Shown piece after piece: positions 28,201-37,172 of a DNA stretch of 64,000 nucleotides; the stretch's first letter is position 1; every line of letters starts with the position of its first letter. The position numbers and the translations under genes were made by a program. Origin of the DNA: Castellaniella sp049671645 (GTDB lineage: Bacteria > Pseudomonadota > Gammaproteobacteria > Burkholderiales > Burkholderiaceae_B). The notes beneath the pieces are model-generated. The model did not search any database, had not been told where the DNA came from, and saw only the letters and a program-made list of their open reading frames with translations. The stretch lies in NCBI RefSeq assembly GCF_049671645.1, contig NZ_JBATVG010000028.1:54723-118722 (forward strand), read 5' to 3'.

Positions 28201-29298
28201 CGCGCTGGCCGGGTCTTCCCAGGGCTCCAGGGCATCGCCCGCCCGCAGGTCGGACACCGTGAAACCCGTCAGGCCCGCCTTGGGCTTGGAGCCGCGCCCG
28301 GTGGCGCCCTCGTCGCGGATTTCCCCGCCGGCCCCCGTGGCAGCCCCTGGAAACGGCGCAATCGCCGTGGGGTGGTTGTGGGTTTCCACCTTCATCAGGA
28401 TGTGCGAGGTGATGTCGTGGCGGCGGTAGACGGTGTCGACCGCATCCCCCGCGTGAAAGGCCGACGCCGGACCGCCCGCCATGACGGCCGCGTTGTCGGA
28501 GTAGGCCACGACCGTGCCTTCCGGCTGGGCCGCATGGGTGGCGCGGATCATGTCGAACAGCGTCTGGGGCTGCGCCTGGCCATCCAGCGTCCAGTGCGCA
28601 TTGAAGATCTTGTGGCGGCAGTGTTCGCTATTGGCCTGGGCGAACATCATCAGTTCGACGTCGGTGGGGTCGCGCCCCAGGTCGCGATAGGCGCGCAACA
28701 GATATTCGATTTCGTCGGCCGACAGCGCCAGGCCCAGACGCGCATTGCAGTCGTCCAGGGCCGCGCGGCCCTGCTCCATGACCGGCACCGCCCGCACCGG
28801 CTGGCCGGATACCGGGGCAAACAGAGCCTGCCCGTCGAAATCCGCCGGCATCACGGCTTCGGTCATGCGGTCGTGCAGGCAGGCGGCGATGGCCTGGATC
28901 TGCGAGTCGGTGAATTTCTGCGCGCCCAGCAGGCGGCGTTCGGGCGTGACGATATACCGCACCCCGCGCTCGATCCGGTGAACCTGCGGCAGACCGCAAT
29001 GCCGGGCGATGTCGGTGGCCTTGCTGGCCCAGGGGGAAATCGTGCCCAGACGCGGCACCACCATGAACTGCGCGGCATGCCGGTCGGCCTGCGCTGTTTC
29101 GCGCCGGCCATCGTCCAGCAGCGCATCGAGCCGCGCCCGATCGGCATCGGACAGCGCCCCGTCGACCCCGACGAAATAGCAGGACCGGGCCGCGACCGAA
29201 GCCACCGGCAGGCCCTGCCCTGTCAGTGTTTGCAGCAGGCGCTGCCGGCGAAAATCGGACAAAGCGGCGGAACCGGGAATGATCAATACGGAGGTCAC
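25252..29298 (-). CDS. purL: Phosphoribosylformylglycinamidine synthase
   Basis: A large, full-length (about 1,348 residues) PurL that converts FGAR to FGAM with glutamine and ATP in purine synthesis. Visible are the N-terminal PurS-like region, the AIR-synthase-like domains (KVETHNHPTAIAPFPGAATGAGGEIRDEGATG), and the C-terminal glutaminase domain with GVCNGCQML and PHPERV. The frame is open to a TTG at 29,313; a GTG at 29,298 gives the more usual start TSVLIIPGSAALSDF. No clear ribosome site for either. Confidence 0.96.
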   Translation of the reverse strand: MTSVLIIPGSAALSDFRRQRLLQTLTGQGLPVASVAARSCYFVGVDGALSDADRARLDALLDDGRRETAQADRHAAQFMVVPRLGTISPWASKATDIARHCGLPQVHRIERGVRYIVTPERRLLGAQKFTDSQIQAIAACLHDRMTEAVMPADFDGQALFAPVSGQPVRAVPVMEQGRAALDDCNARLGLALSADEIEYLLRAYRDLGRDPTDVELMMFAQANSEHCRHKIFNAHWTLDGQAQPQTLFDMIRATHAAQPEGTVVAYSDNAAVMAGGPASAFHAGDAVDTVYRRHDITSHILMKVETHNHPTAIAPFPGAATGAGGEIRDEGATGRGSKPKAGLTGFTVSDLRAGDALEPWEDPASAPDRIATPLDIMIEGPIGGAAFNNEFGRPNLLGYFRSFEQTVAGVRWGYHKPIMLAGGLGQIDARLTHKDPLPPGALLVQLGGPGMRIGMGGGAASSMGAGTNQADLDFDSVQRGNPEMQRRAQEVIDRCWQQGDGNPVLAIHDVGAGGLSNAFPELVNDAGRGAEFELQRVPLEESGLSPAEIWSNESQERYVLAILPADLDRFARIADRERCPYAVVGVATEERRLRVTLGEGLPGLDRPEGELPATALRPVDVPVDVILGKPPRMQRDARRVDLDGVPLDLADIELPDAVERVLRHPTVASKSFLITIGDRTVGGLTARDQMVGPWQVPVADCAVTLRDYEGVAGEAMALGERSPIAVLNPAASGRMAVTEALTNLAAAGVARLEDVKLSANWMAACGAPGQDAALFDTVAAVSDWCQTLGLSIPVGKDSLSMRTAWQDDAGDHQVVSPVSLVVTAFAPVADVRATVTPQLRTDAGDSVLLLIDLGEGRQRMGGSVLGQVFRGLGAETPDMQDGNLLRTAFLTVRELVARGWVLACHDRSDGGLLAAAAEMAFAGHVGVSLNLDMLTIDPHTADAGDYKIRNDQVAVLHHEHNLTALFNEEAGWLLQVPRAHRDEILQFLRQAGLSAVTQVVGMLNAKQELQVFRDGAILYQRPLAELGQIWSETTRRIMARRDHPDCAQAEYDTWLDTENPGLAPRVDFDPQKDVAAPFIAAGARPRVAILREQGCNSQVEMAWAFDVAGFQAVDVHMTDLLAGRIRLEDMQGLVAVGGFSYGDVLGAGEGWARTIRFNAALADQFGGFFARPDVFALGVCNGCQMLAALADMIPGAQHWPRFTRNVSEKYEARLSLVEILDSPSLFFAGMAGTRAPIAVAHGEGYANFSQQGDARQVLAAAAFVDNRGTRTQAYPANPNGSPDGLTAVTTADGRFTAMMPHPERVTRNVAMSWRPARWGTADQGGDGTIHGGYTPWMRMFRNARTFLG

Positions 29299-29461
29299 GG
29301 CAGAAAGGCCCAAGGCAAACGAAAGGAAGAATCTTCCATTTTACCGGGATCGGGCCAAGAGCAGGCCCATGCCCCTGCCACCGTCCCGACGGCTTGCCCG
29401 ATCGCCCGCGCGCGGCTGTGTCCCCGGCCCGTAGAGCTGCCCGCGCCGGGCTCGGATCGCT

Positions 29462-30022
29462 TCAGTCCGGCGCAGCGGGGTAGCTGACGTCCAGAATGTC
29501 CAGTTCCTCGATCCCGACCGGGGTGCGCAAGGTCACGGTATCGCCTTCGCGCGCCTTGATCAGGGCGCGGGCTACGGGCGATACCCAACTGATGCGTCCG
29601 ACCAGGGGCTCGGCCTCGTCCACGCCGACAATGGTGACGGTGAACTCCTGGCCCTGGCTGTCGCAGTAATGCACCGTCGCGCCAAAGAACACCTGATCGC
29701 GGTTGGGCTGCTGCGACGGATCGACGACCTCGGCAGACTCCAGGCGCCGCGTCAGGAAACGGATGCGGCGATCGATCTCCCGCAGGCGTTTCTTGCCATA
29801 GATATAGTCGCCGTTTTCCGACCGGTCGCCATTGGACGCTGCCCAGGACACCACCTGCACCACCTCCGGCCGCTCCACGTTCATCAGATGCATCAGTTCA
29901 TCTTTCAAAGTCCGGTAGCCGGCCGTGGTCATATAGTTTTTCGTGCCGGCGGGCAGCGTCCGGGCGTCGGGCAGATCATCGTCATCATCCCCGTCCGACT
30001 CTTTGACGAAGGCCTTGTTCAT
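29462..30022 (-). CDS. greB: Transcription elongation factor GreB
   Basis: A 186-residue Gre factor that rescues backtracked RNA polymerase by stimulating transcript cleavage. After an acidic N-terminal tail (SDGDDDDD, residues 9-16) comes the coiled coil with GDRSENGDYIYGKKRLREIDRRIRFLTRRLE and the C-terminal FKBP-like domain (VGRISWVSPVARALIKAREGDTV). The YIYGKKRLREID pattern marks GreB rather than GreA. It starts two bases after the PHP gene's stop, with GAGGAAC inside that gene as ribosome site. Confidence 0.95.
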   Translation of the reverse strand: MNKAFVKESDGDDDDDLPDARTLPAGTKNYMTTAGYRTLKDELMHLMNVERPEVVQVVSWAASNGDRSENGDYIYGKKRLREIDRRIRFLTRRLESAEVVDPSQQPNRDQVFFGATVHYCDSQGQEFTVTIVGVDEAEPLVGRISWVSPVARALIKAREGDTVTLRTPVGIEELDILDVSYPAAPD

Positions 30023-30024
30023 GT

Positions 30025-30873
30025 TCAGTGTTCCTCTTGAATCCAGTCCCGCCAGACAGGAACCAGGCTGCCGGGCAGATCCGGCATGCGCCCCAGATCG
30101 ACGCGTCCCACGCCCGGAGCGTGGAAATCCGACCCGCGCGACGCCTGAAACCCATATTCCGCCGCCAGGCGGGCATACTGCTCATACTGCGCCGGCGTGT
30201 GACTGCCGGTGACGACCTCGATACCCTGCCCGCCCAGATCCTTAAAGGTCTGGAACAGGGCGCTGCGCTGCTGGGGGGTGTATTTGTAGCGCCCGGGATG
30301 CGCAATGACGGCCTTGCCGCCCGCCCCATGAATCCAGCCCACGGCCTGTTCCAGGCTGGCCCACTGAATCGGCACGAACGCCCGCTTGTTTTCGCCCAGA
30401 TAGCGGTCGAAGGCCTGTTGCAAGGATTTGACATGCCCCTGTTCAAGCAGATGGCGGGCAAAATGCACGCGGCTGATCAGATCGGGATTGTCCACGTGGC
30501 GCAGGGCGCCCTCGAAGGCGCCTGCGATACCGCACCCGGCCAGGCATTCGGCCATCAGCCGGGCCCGGTCGAAGCGGCTGCGGCGAATATCGGCCAGACC
30601 GGCGGCCAGGGCGGCGTCGGCGGGATCGATCCGCAAGCCGACGATATGGACCGTCTTGCCGCAAAAGGTAACGGAGATCTCCACCCCCGGAATGAAGCCC
30701 ATGCCCAGATCGCGGGCGGCCTGCGCGGCCTCGCTCAGGCCGCTGGTTTCATCGTGGTCCGACAGCGCCCACCAATCCACGCCGTTGGCGTGGGCCCTTG
30801 CCGCGACATCCGCCGGCGACAGGACGCCATCCGACTGCCGGGAATGGCTATGTAAATCAATATTCAAGCTCAT
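30025..30873 (-). CDS. PHP-domain phosphoesterase (RNase AM / YciV-like)
   Basis: A 282-residue PHP-domain protein with the four metal-binding motifs: DLHSHSRQSDG near residue 6, LSDHDE near 38, the HPGRYKYT histidine, and GSDFHAPG near the end. Relatives act as 3',5'-nucleotide bisphosphate phosphatases and 5'-3' exonucleases that trim RNA. It precedes greB with a two-base gap, so the pair is probably one transcript. Confidence 0.9.
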   Translation of the reverse strand: MSLNIDLHSHSRQSDGVLSPADVAARAHANGVDWWALSDHDETSGLSEAAQAARDLGMGFIPGVEISVTFCGKTVHIVGLRIDPADAALAAGLADIRRSRFDRARLMAECLAGCGIAGAFEGALRHVDNPDLISRVHFARHLLEQGHVKSLQQAFDRYLGENKRAFVPIQWASLEQAVGWIHGAGGKAVIAHPGRYKYTPQQRSALFQTFKDLGGQGIEVVTGSHTPAQYEQYARLAAEYGFQASRGSDFHAPGVGRVDLGRMPDLPGSLVPVWRDWIQEEH

Positions 30874-30893
30874 CCGTCCAACTGTACACGACC

Positions 30894-30923
30894 GTGCCGT
30901 ATCTTGCCGTATCGTGCCGTATC
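30894..30923. repeat. Three tandem 10-bp repeats
   Basis: The 10-mer KTGCCGTATC occurs three times back to back (30,894-30,903, 30,904-30,913, 30,914-30,923). The array runs into the stop codon of the minus-strand hydrolase gene. It could vary in copy number between strains. No function is apparent. Confidence 0.7.
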
Positions 30924-31866
30924 ACGCGTCCTGCAGGAAACGCCGCACTGCCGCGATCTGATCCTCGGACCGCAGGGTGGGCGCATGCCCCACCCCCAGG
31001 AACTCCACGCAGCGGGCGTTGGCATTGCGGCTGACCATCCGCTGCGCGGTCTCGGCCGACAGGATATCGGACTGGGCGCCCCGCAGGACCAGGAGCGGCA
31101 TGGGCAGGTGGTCCCAGGCCCGCCACAGCAGCGCCTCGGCGGCCGCGGTGGCCTCTGGAGTCTGCAGGGCGAAGGGCTGCGCGATGCGCAGATCGTAATG
31201 CTTGACCCACTCGCCGTCCTGCTCATGGAAGACGTGCTCGGTCAGCGCGGCCCAGCCAGCGGCATCGTGCGGGCCAAATCCCTGGGACACGGCCTGGACG
31301 TAATCCACTGCCTGCTGAAACGATGCGAACCGGATGTCCTGGCCCACATAGCCGCCGATGCGCGACAGGCCGCCCGAGTTCAAAGCGGGGCCGATATCGT
31401 TGAACACCATGCGGCCCAGGGGAATATCCGGCGCAGAGCCCAAACCCCAGGCGCCCCTGCCGGGGCGCAGCGCCGGCGACACCATCGCCGCGCCGGCCAG
31501 GCCCAGGCCGATCAGCCCGCCCATCGAAGTGCCCACCCAGTCCAGTTGGCCGGGCGCCAGGCGGGCGATCAGCGTCACCATATCGGCCACATACTGCGGC
31601 ACCACATAGCCCGAGGGATCGATCAGCCAGTCGGACCGCCCGCGGCCCACGACATCCGGGCACACCACCCGATAATCATCCTGCAGCGCCTGGGCCAACA
31701 GGTCGAAATCGCGCCCCGTGCGCGTCAGTCCATGCACGCACAACAGCACCCGGTCATTGCGCGGGTCGCCCCATTCCCAGTACGCCATGCGGTGCAGGCC
31801 GGCGGGGCTGGCGCAGGTGACGAAATCGAGGCGGGGCTCGGTGGCCGAATGGACAGTCGCTGACAT
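30922..31866 (-). CDS. Alpha/beta-fold hydrolase
   Basis: About 314 residues. Features are VLLCVHGLTRTGRDFD near the N-terminus, nucleophile elbow GTSMGG, a cap region, and the late catalytic aspartate/histidine area (VLRGAQSDILS ... FLGVGHAPTL). The substrate is unknown. A GTG at 31,872 is an alternative start two codons upstream; neither is preceded by a strong ribosome site. The gene lies between the PHP gene and the bkd operon on the same strand. Confidence 0.84.
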   Translation of the reverse strand: MSATVHSATEPRLDFVTCASPAGLHRMAYWEWGDPRNDRVLLCVHGLTRTGRDFDLLAQALQDDYRVVCPDVVGRGRSDWLIDPSGYVVPQYVADMVTLIARLAPGQLDWVGTSMGGLIGLGLAGAAMVSPALRPGRGAWGLGSAPDIPLGRMVFNDIGPALNSGGLSRIGGYVGQDIRFASFQQAVDYVQAVSQGFGPHDAAGWAALTEHVFHEQDGEWVKHYDLRIAQPFALQTPEATAAAEALLWRAWDHLPMPLLVLRGAQSDILSAETAQRMVSRNANARCVEFLGVGHAPTLRSEDQIAAVRRFLQDA

Positions 31867-31935
31867 GGGCACAGCCTTTGGCTAAAAGACGATATCCCGA
31901 TTGTAGTCGGCCCGCCCGTTCCCGCCTGGCGCCGA

Positions 31936-31962
31936 GCCCGCCCTCATCCGCCGAGGGCGGGC
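31936..31962 (-). terminator. Strong hairpin after the bkd-lpd operon
   Basis: GCCCGCCCTC (31,936-31,945) and GAGGGCGGGC (31,953-31,962) form a perfect 10-bp stem with a 7-base loop, starting 24 bases past the lpd stop. No U-run follows on the minus strand, so termination may be incomplete or the stem may protect the mRNA end. Confidence 0.5.
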
Positions 31963-31985
31963 CTGCCGGCCGCAGCCCCCACGCC

Positions 31986-33398
31986 CTATATGTGCAGCGC
32001 CTGGCCCAAGGCCCGCAGCGCCGCTTCCTGGATGGCCTCGCCCTGGGTGGGATGAGCATGGATGGTATGAGCGACGTCTTCCAGGCACGCGCCCATTTCG
32101 ATGGACTGGCCGAACGCGGCGGCGAACTCGGACACACCCCGCCCTACGGCCTGCCAGCCCAGGATCAGGTGGTTGTCGCGCCGCGCCACGACGCGCACGA
32201 AGCCATCCGTGGATTCCAGCGTCATGGCCCTGCCGTTGGCCGCCAACGGAAAGACGCCGTCCAGGGCGTCGATGCCGGCGGCCGCCGCCTGTTGCGGCGA
32301 CAGCCCGGCCGTCACCACTTCCGGATCCGTGAAGCACACCGCCGGAATCGCGGCCGGCACGAAGCGCCGGACATGACCCGCGATCTGCTCGGCCACGCAT
32401 TCGCCTTGCGCCATGGCGCGATGAGCCAGCATGGGCTCCCCGGTCAGGTCGCCGATCGCCCACACGCCGTTCATGGAGGTGCGGCAGCGCTCGTCCACCC
32501 GGACGGCCAGGCCGTCCATGTCCAGCATCAGGGAACTGAGGCCGAAGCCCCGGCTGCGGGGCCGGCGGCCCACGGCCACCAGAACCTGCTGGGCGGGCAG
32601 CACCTGTTCATCCGCTTTGGGCGGCTGGATGCGCAGGCCCTTGCCGTCTTCCGTCAGCCCCAGCACCTGGGTCTGCAGGTGCAGGTTGACACCCAAGGAT
32701 TTCAGGGCCTTGTGCACGGGCTTGACCAGTTCGGCGTCATAGGCGGGCAGGATGCGGTCCTGGGCCTCGATGACGTCGACCTTGACGCCCAGCTTGCGGT
32801 AGACGGTGCCCAGTTCCAGTCCGATGTACCCCGCGCCCACGATGGCCAGCGATTTCGGCAGTTTTTCAGGCGACAGGGCCTCGGTGGATGAGATCACCGG
32901 GCCGCCGAACGGCATGAAGGGCAAGGCGGCGGGTTCGGATCCGGTCGCCAGCAGCAGATGCTCGCAGCGGATGCGCTGGGGGGCTCCCGCCTTGCCCTTG
33001 GCCACAGGGTCCACGTCCACGGTCTTGCCGTCGACGATGCGCGCCCAGCCCTGGACGACCGTGACCTTGTGCTTTTTCAGCAAGGCCCCGATTCCGCCGG
33101 TCAGTTTTTTGACGATGCCGTCCTTCCAGGCGATGCTGCGATCCAGGTCCAGTTCGGGCGCCTGGGCGCGGATGCCCAGGGGGGAATCCCCCGCATAGCC
33201 TTGCAGGGCGTGGAATTGTTCCGCGACGTGGATCAAGGCCTTGGACGGAATGCAGCCGATGTTCAGGCAGGTGCCGCCCAGGGTGGCGCCTTCGACCAGC
33301 ACGGTGGGAATGCCCAATTGGCCCGCCCGGATGGCGGCCACGTAGCCGCCGGGGCCGCCGCCGATGATCAGCAAGGTCGTATTGATGGGATTGGACAT
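31986..33398 (-). CDS. lpdA: Dihydrolipoyl dehydrogenase (E3) of branched-chain keto-acid dehydrogenase
   Basis: A 470-residue flavoprotein that reoxidises the lipoyl groups of the E2 component. It has an FAD motif (LLIIGGGPGGYVAAIRAGQLG), the redox disulfide GGTCLNIGCIPSK, an NAD motif (AIVGAGYIGLELG) and the C-terminal interface HAHPTQGEAIQEA. The true start is the ATG at 33,398 behind GGAG; 18 earlier open codons are not coding. Last gene of the bkd operon. Confidence 0.94.
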   Translation of the reverse strand: MSNPINTTLLIIGGGPGGYVAAIRAGQLGIPTVLVEGATLGGTCLNIGCIPSKALIHVAEQFHALQGYAGDSPLGIRAQAPELDLDRSIAWKDGIVKKLTGGIGALLKKHKVTVVQGWARIVDGKTVDVDPVAKGKAGAPQRIRCEHLLLATGSEPAALPFMPFGGPVISSTEALSPEKLPKSLAIVGAGYIGLELGTVYRKLGVKVDVIEAQDRILPAYDAELVKPVHKALKSLGVNLHLQTQVLGLTEDGKGLRIQPPKADEQVLPAQQVLVAVGRRPRSRGFGLSSLMLDMDGLAVRVDERCRTSMNGVWAIGDLTGEPMLAHRAMAQGECVAEQIAGHVRRFVPAAIPAVCFTDPEVVTAGLSPQQAAAAGIDALDGVFPLAANGRAMTLESTDGFVRVVARRDNHLILGWQAVGRGVSEFAAAFGQSIEMGACLEDVAHTIHAHPTQGEAIQEAALRALGQALHI

Positions 33399-33403
33399 GC
33401 TGC

Positions 33404-34786
33404 TTACTCCACGAACAGAAGCGCCGGGCATTCCAGATAGCGCCGGATGCACTGGATGAACTCGGCGGCGTGCATGCCGTCGACCACGCGATGATCAAAG
33501 GACGAGGACAGGTTCATGAGCTTGCGCGCCACGACCCGGCCTTCCTGGAAGACCGGGCGCTCGACCACCCGATTGACGCCCACGATGGCGACTTCGGGGT
33601 GGTTGATCACCGGGGTGGACACGATACCGCCCAGCGGCCCCAGGCTGGTGATGGTGATGGTCGAGCCGGTCAGTTCGTCCCGGGCCGCCTTGCCTTGGCG
33701 GGCGGCTTCGGCCAAGCGGACGATTTCGGACGCGCAGGACCAGAGGTCCAGCGTCTCGGCATGATGGACCACCGGCACCATCAGGCCCGACGGCGTCTGC
33801 GCCGCCACCCCCAGGTGCACGGCGCCGAACTGGGTCACCACGCCGGCATCGTCGTCGAAGCGCGCATTGATCTGCGGAAATTCGCGCAGGGCCAGCACCA
33901 TGGCCCGCGCCAGGAACGGCAGCAGGGTCAGTTTGCCGCGTTCCGTGCTGTAGCGGGCATTGAGCCGCCCGCGCAAGGACTCCAGCTCGGTGACGTCGAT
34001 TTCCTCGACATAGGTGAAGTGCGGGATGCGCCGCTTGGATTCCTGCATTTTCTGCGCGATCTTGCGCCGCAGGCCGATGACGGGAATCGCGGTTTCCTCG
34101 TCGTGGGCCTGGTACAGCGATCCCGTGGTGCGATGCGAGGTGTCATTGCGATCGCGGGCCAGCCAGGCGTCCAGGTCCCCTTGCGTGATGCGGCCGGCCG
34201 GACCGCTGCCCGGCACGTACTGCAAGGTGATGCCCAGATCCCAGGCGCGGCGGCGCACGGCGGGCGAGGCCAGGGGCCGCTGGCCCTCGGGCCGCGCCGG
34301 CGCGTGGGTGGTCGCATGCGGCGCCTGGACGGCGTGGGCGGCAGGCGCTGCAGGTGTTGCGACCGCCGGCGCGGCGCGGGCCACAGGCGCTTCGGGCGCC
34401 GCCGGAGCGGCATCCGCAGCCTGGGGCGCGGACGTTGCCCGCGCGCCGCCACCCTGCGCCGCGGCGCTGGCCAAAGAGGATTCGGCCGATGCCGGCGGCT
34501 CAGCCGACGCGGCGCGAGTCTTGAAGGTGTGCTCGTTGCCCTCGCCCTCGACTTCGAGGCGGATCAGTTCGGACCCCACCGCCATGACCTGGCCAACGGC
34601 GCCGCCCAAGGAAACGACCTGCCCATGCACGGGGGACGGCACCTGCACGGTGGCCTTGTCGGTCATGACATCGGCCAGGATCTGGTCCTCGACCACAGCA
34701 TCGCCCGGCTGGACGTGCCATTCGACCAATTCGACTTCCGCGATGCCTTCGCCGATGTCAGGCATCTTGATGATATGAATACCCAT
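33404..34786 (-). CDS. bkdB: Dihydrolipoyl transacylase (E2) of branched-chain keto-acid dehydrogenase
   Basis: A 460-residue E2 core enzyme. The N-terminal lipoyl domain has the modified lysine in VMTDKATVQVP, a long Ala/Pro-rich linker spans about residues 90-165, the E3-binding domain is around ASPAVRRRAWDLG...GRITQGDLDAWL, and the catalytic domain ends with SSSFDHRVVDGMHAAEF. It starts after GGGAGG, and its ATG overlaps the bkdA2 stop (TAATG). Confidence 0.94.
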   Translation of the reverse strand: MGIHIIKMPDIGEGIAEVELVEWHVQPGDAVVEDQILADVMTDKATVQVPSPVHGQVVSLGGAVGQVMAVGSELIRLEVEGEGNEHTFKTRAASAEPPASAESSLASAAAQGGGARATSAPQAADAAPAAPEAPVARAAPAVATPAAPAAHAVQAPHATTHAPARPEGQRPLASPAVRRRAWDLGITLQYVPGSGPAGRITQGDLDAWLARDRNDTSHRTTGSLYQAHDEETAIPVIGLRRKIAQKMQESKRRIPHFTYVEEIDVTELESLRGRLNARYSTERGKLTLLPFLARAMVLALREFPQINARFDDDAGVVTQFGAVHLGVAAQTPSGLMVPVVHHAETLDLWSCASEIVRLAEAARQGKAARDELTGSTITITSLGPLGGIVSTPVINHPEVAIVGVNRVVERPVFQEGRVVARKLMNLSSSFDHRVVDGMHAAEFIQCIRRYLECPALLFVE

Positions 34787-35823
34787 TATGCCTCCCGGAA
34801 CGCACGTTTGAATGCCTCGGCCACCCGTTTGGGGCCGGGGAAATACGCCCATTCATGGGAATGCGGATACGGCGTATCCCACCCCGTGATGCGTTCGATC
34901 GGGGCTTCGAGATGATAGAAACAATGTTCCTGGACCAAGGCGCACAGTTCGGCGCCAAAGCCGCTGGTGCGGGTAGCCTCGTGCAGCACCACGCAGCGGC
35001 CGGTCTTGCGCACCGAGGCCAGAATGGTGTCCAGATCCAGCGGCCACAGGCTGCGCAGGTCGATGATGTCGGCCTCGATGCCCGCATCCCGGGCGGCGAC
35101 TTCCGCCACGTAAACCATGGTGCCGTAGGTCAGCACGGTCAGTTCGCGGCCTTCGCGGTAAAGCGCGGCCTTGTCCAGCGGCACGCTGTAATAGCCTTCG
35201 GGCACATTGCCCAGCGGGTGCTTGGACCAGGGCACGACCGGCTGGTCGTGATGGCCGTCGAACGGCCCGTTGTACAAGCGTTTCGGTTCCAGGAAGATGA
35301 CGGGGTCGTCGTTTTCGATGGAGCTGATCAGCAGGCCCTTGGCATCGTAGGGATTGGACGGCATGACCGTGCGCAGTCCCGACACGTGCGTGAACAGGGC
35401 TTCCGGGCTTTGGCTATGGGTCTGTCCGCCGAAGATGCCGCCGCCGCAGGGCATGCGGATGGTCAGCGGCGCCGTGAAGCCGCCCGCCGAGCGGTACCGC
35501 AGGCGGGCGGCCTCCGAAAAGATCTGGTCGGCGGCCGGGTAGAAATAGTCGGCGAACTGGATTTCCACCACGGGACGCAGGCCATAGGCCCCCATGCCCA
35601 CTGCGGCCGCCACGATGCCGCTTTCGGAAATGGGCGCGTCGAACACCCGAGACTGGCCGTATTTGGTCTGCAGGCCTTCGGTGCAGCGGAACACGCCGCC
35701 GAAATAGCCCACGTCCTCGCCGAAGATGACGACGTTGTCGTCGCGATCCAGCATGATGTCCATGGCCGAACGCAAGGCCTGGATCATGGTCATGGGGCGC
35801 GTTTTCAGATTGTCCTGTGCCAT
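34786..35823 (-). CDS. bkdA2: Branched-chain keto-acid dehydrogenase E1 beta subunit
   Basis: A 345-residue transketolase-type beta subunit, closely following the Pseudomonas BkdA2 pattern (MTMIQALRSAMDIMLDRDDNVVIFGEDVGYFGGVFRCTEGLQ). A GTG two codons upstream (35,829) overlaps the bkdA1 stop and is an alternative start. Together with the alpha subunit it decarboxylates keto acids from Val, Leu and Ile using thiamine diphosphate. Confidence 0.94.
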   Translation of the reverse strand: MAQDNLKTRPMTMIQALRSAMDIMLDRDDNVVIFGEDVGYFGGVFRCTEGLQTKYGQSRVFDAPISESGIVAAAVGMGAYGLRPVVEIQFADYFYPAADQIFSEAARLRYRSAGGFTAPLTIRMPCGGGIFGGQTHSQSPEALFTHVSGLRTVMPSNPYDAKGLLISSIENDDPVIFLEPKRLYNGPFDGHHDQPVVPWSKHPLGNVPEGYYSVPLDKAALYREGRELTVLTYGTMVYVAEVAARDAGIEADIIDLRSLWPLDLDTILASVRKTGRCVVLHEATRTSGFGAELCALVQEHCFYHLEAPIERITGWDTPYPHSHEWAYFPGPKRVAEAFKRAFREA

Positions 35824-35825
35824 GG

Positions 35826-37058
35826 TCACACCCCCAGTTCCTGGCGTTGCCGGCGCAGGTGTTCCGGCATTTCCTTGTAGACGTCCTCGAACATGGTGGC
35901 CACGCTGGACGTGCGTCCCGTGGCCAGCGTGCCGTGGGCTTCCGCTTTTTTCTGGGCTGCGACGACTTCGGCCTCGCAGGCCTTCTGGGTATCCTGATGT
36001 TCCTGTTCGGACCAGATGCCGCGCCCGATCAGGTACTGCTTCAGGCGGTCGATCGGGTCGCCCAGGGGGAAGCGGGACCAGTCATCGGCCGGCCGGTACT
36101 TGGACGGGTCGTCGGACGTGGAGTGCGGCCCGGCGCGGTAGCTGACCCATTCGATCAGCGTGGCGCCGCAATTGCCGCGAGCGCGGTCCGCCGCCCAGCG
36201 CGAGGCGGCGTAGACCGCCAGGAAATCGTTGCCATCCACCCGCAGGGACGCCACATTGGACCCGATGCCGCGCGCCGCCAGGGTGATGCCCTCGCCGCCC
36301 GCCACCGACTGGAAGGTGGAAATGGCCCATTGATTGTTGATCACGTTCAGGATCACCGGCGCGCGGTAGACGTTGGCGAACAGCAGCGCCGTCTGGTAAT
36401 CGGATTCGGCGGTAGCGCCATCGCCGATCCAGCCGCAGGCGATGCGGGTATCGCCCTTGATGGCGGACGCCATGGCCCAGCCCACGGCCTGCGGCATCTG
36501 CGTGCCCAGGTTGCCCGACAAGGTGAAGAAGCCCTTTTCCGGCACGGAATACAACACCGGCAACTGGCGGCCTTTCAGCGGATCTTTGTCGTTCGAAAAG
36601 ATCTGGCACATCATGTCGAACAGCGGGTAGTCCTGGGCGATCAGCAGCCCCTGCTGGCGGTAGGACGGGAAATGCATGTCGCCGTCCCGCAGCGCCAGCG
36701 ACTGGCCGATGGCGATGGCCTCCTCTCCCAGGCACTGCATGTAGAAGGAGGTCTTCTTCTGGCGTTGAGCGATGACCATGCGGGCATCGAAGACGCGCGT
36801 CTTGATCATCGCCTGCATGCCCCGGCGCAGGATGGCATCGTCGGGCAGGTCTTCGGCCCAGGGGCCGACCGCCTGGCCGTCATCGTCCAGCACCCGGATC
36901 AGGCCCAGGGCCAGATCGCGCGTATCGTAGGGAATGGTATCGACGGGAGGTTTGCGGGCGGCGCCAGCCGGCTGCAGCCGCAGATAGGAAAAATCGGTCG
37001 CTTGACCGGGACGCCCCGAGGGTTCGGGGACATAGAACTTCAGCGGTGTCTGTGTCAT
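35826..37058 (-). CDS. bkdA1: Branched-chain keto-acid dehydrogenase E1 alpha subunit
   Basis: A 410-residue thiamine-diphosphate subunit with the cofactor motif GDGATAESDYQTALLFANVYRAPVILNVINN and the phosphorylation-loop-like YRAGPHSTSDDPSKY. It heads the four-gene operon that runs leftward to lpdA. Upstream (37,059-37,172) there is 114 bp holding its promoter region and then the end of the comEC fragment. No bkdR-type regulator is seen nearby. Confidence 0.94.
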   Translation of the reverse strand: MTQTPLKFYVPEPSGRPGQATDFSYLRLQPAGAARKPPVDTIPYDTRDLALGLIRVLDDDGQAVGPWAEDLPDDAILRRGMQAMIKTRVFDARMVIAQRQKKTSFYMQCLGEEAIAIGQSLALRDGDMHFPSYRQQGLLIAQDYPLFDMMCQIFSNDKDPLKGRQLPVLYSVPEKGFFTLSGNLGTQMPQAVGWAMASAIKGDTRIACGWIGDGATAESDYQTALLFANVYRAPVILNVINNQWAISTFQSVAGGEGITLAARGIGSNVASLRVDGNDFLAVYAASRWAADRARGNCGATLIEWVSYRAGPHSTSDDPSKYRPADDWSRFPLGDPIDRLKQYLIGRGIWSEQEHQDTQKACEAEVVAAQKKAEAHGTLATGRTSSVATMFEDVYKEMPEHLRRQRQELGV

Positions 37059-37172
37059 GGTCGCAGAAATCTTTTGGATTTGCCATTAACCCGTTGGCGG
37101 GCAATAGTCGTCTTGTGGACGGCTGCCGCATCATCGCCGATCCTGCCCTGCTGCGCAAGATCGCGTAAACCA

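Noticed and set aside
26359..29487. A 1,042-codon plus-strand frame
   Set aside because: Antisense to purL, with no domain of its own.
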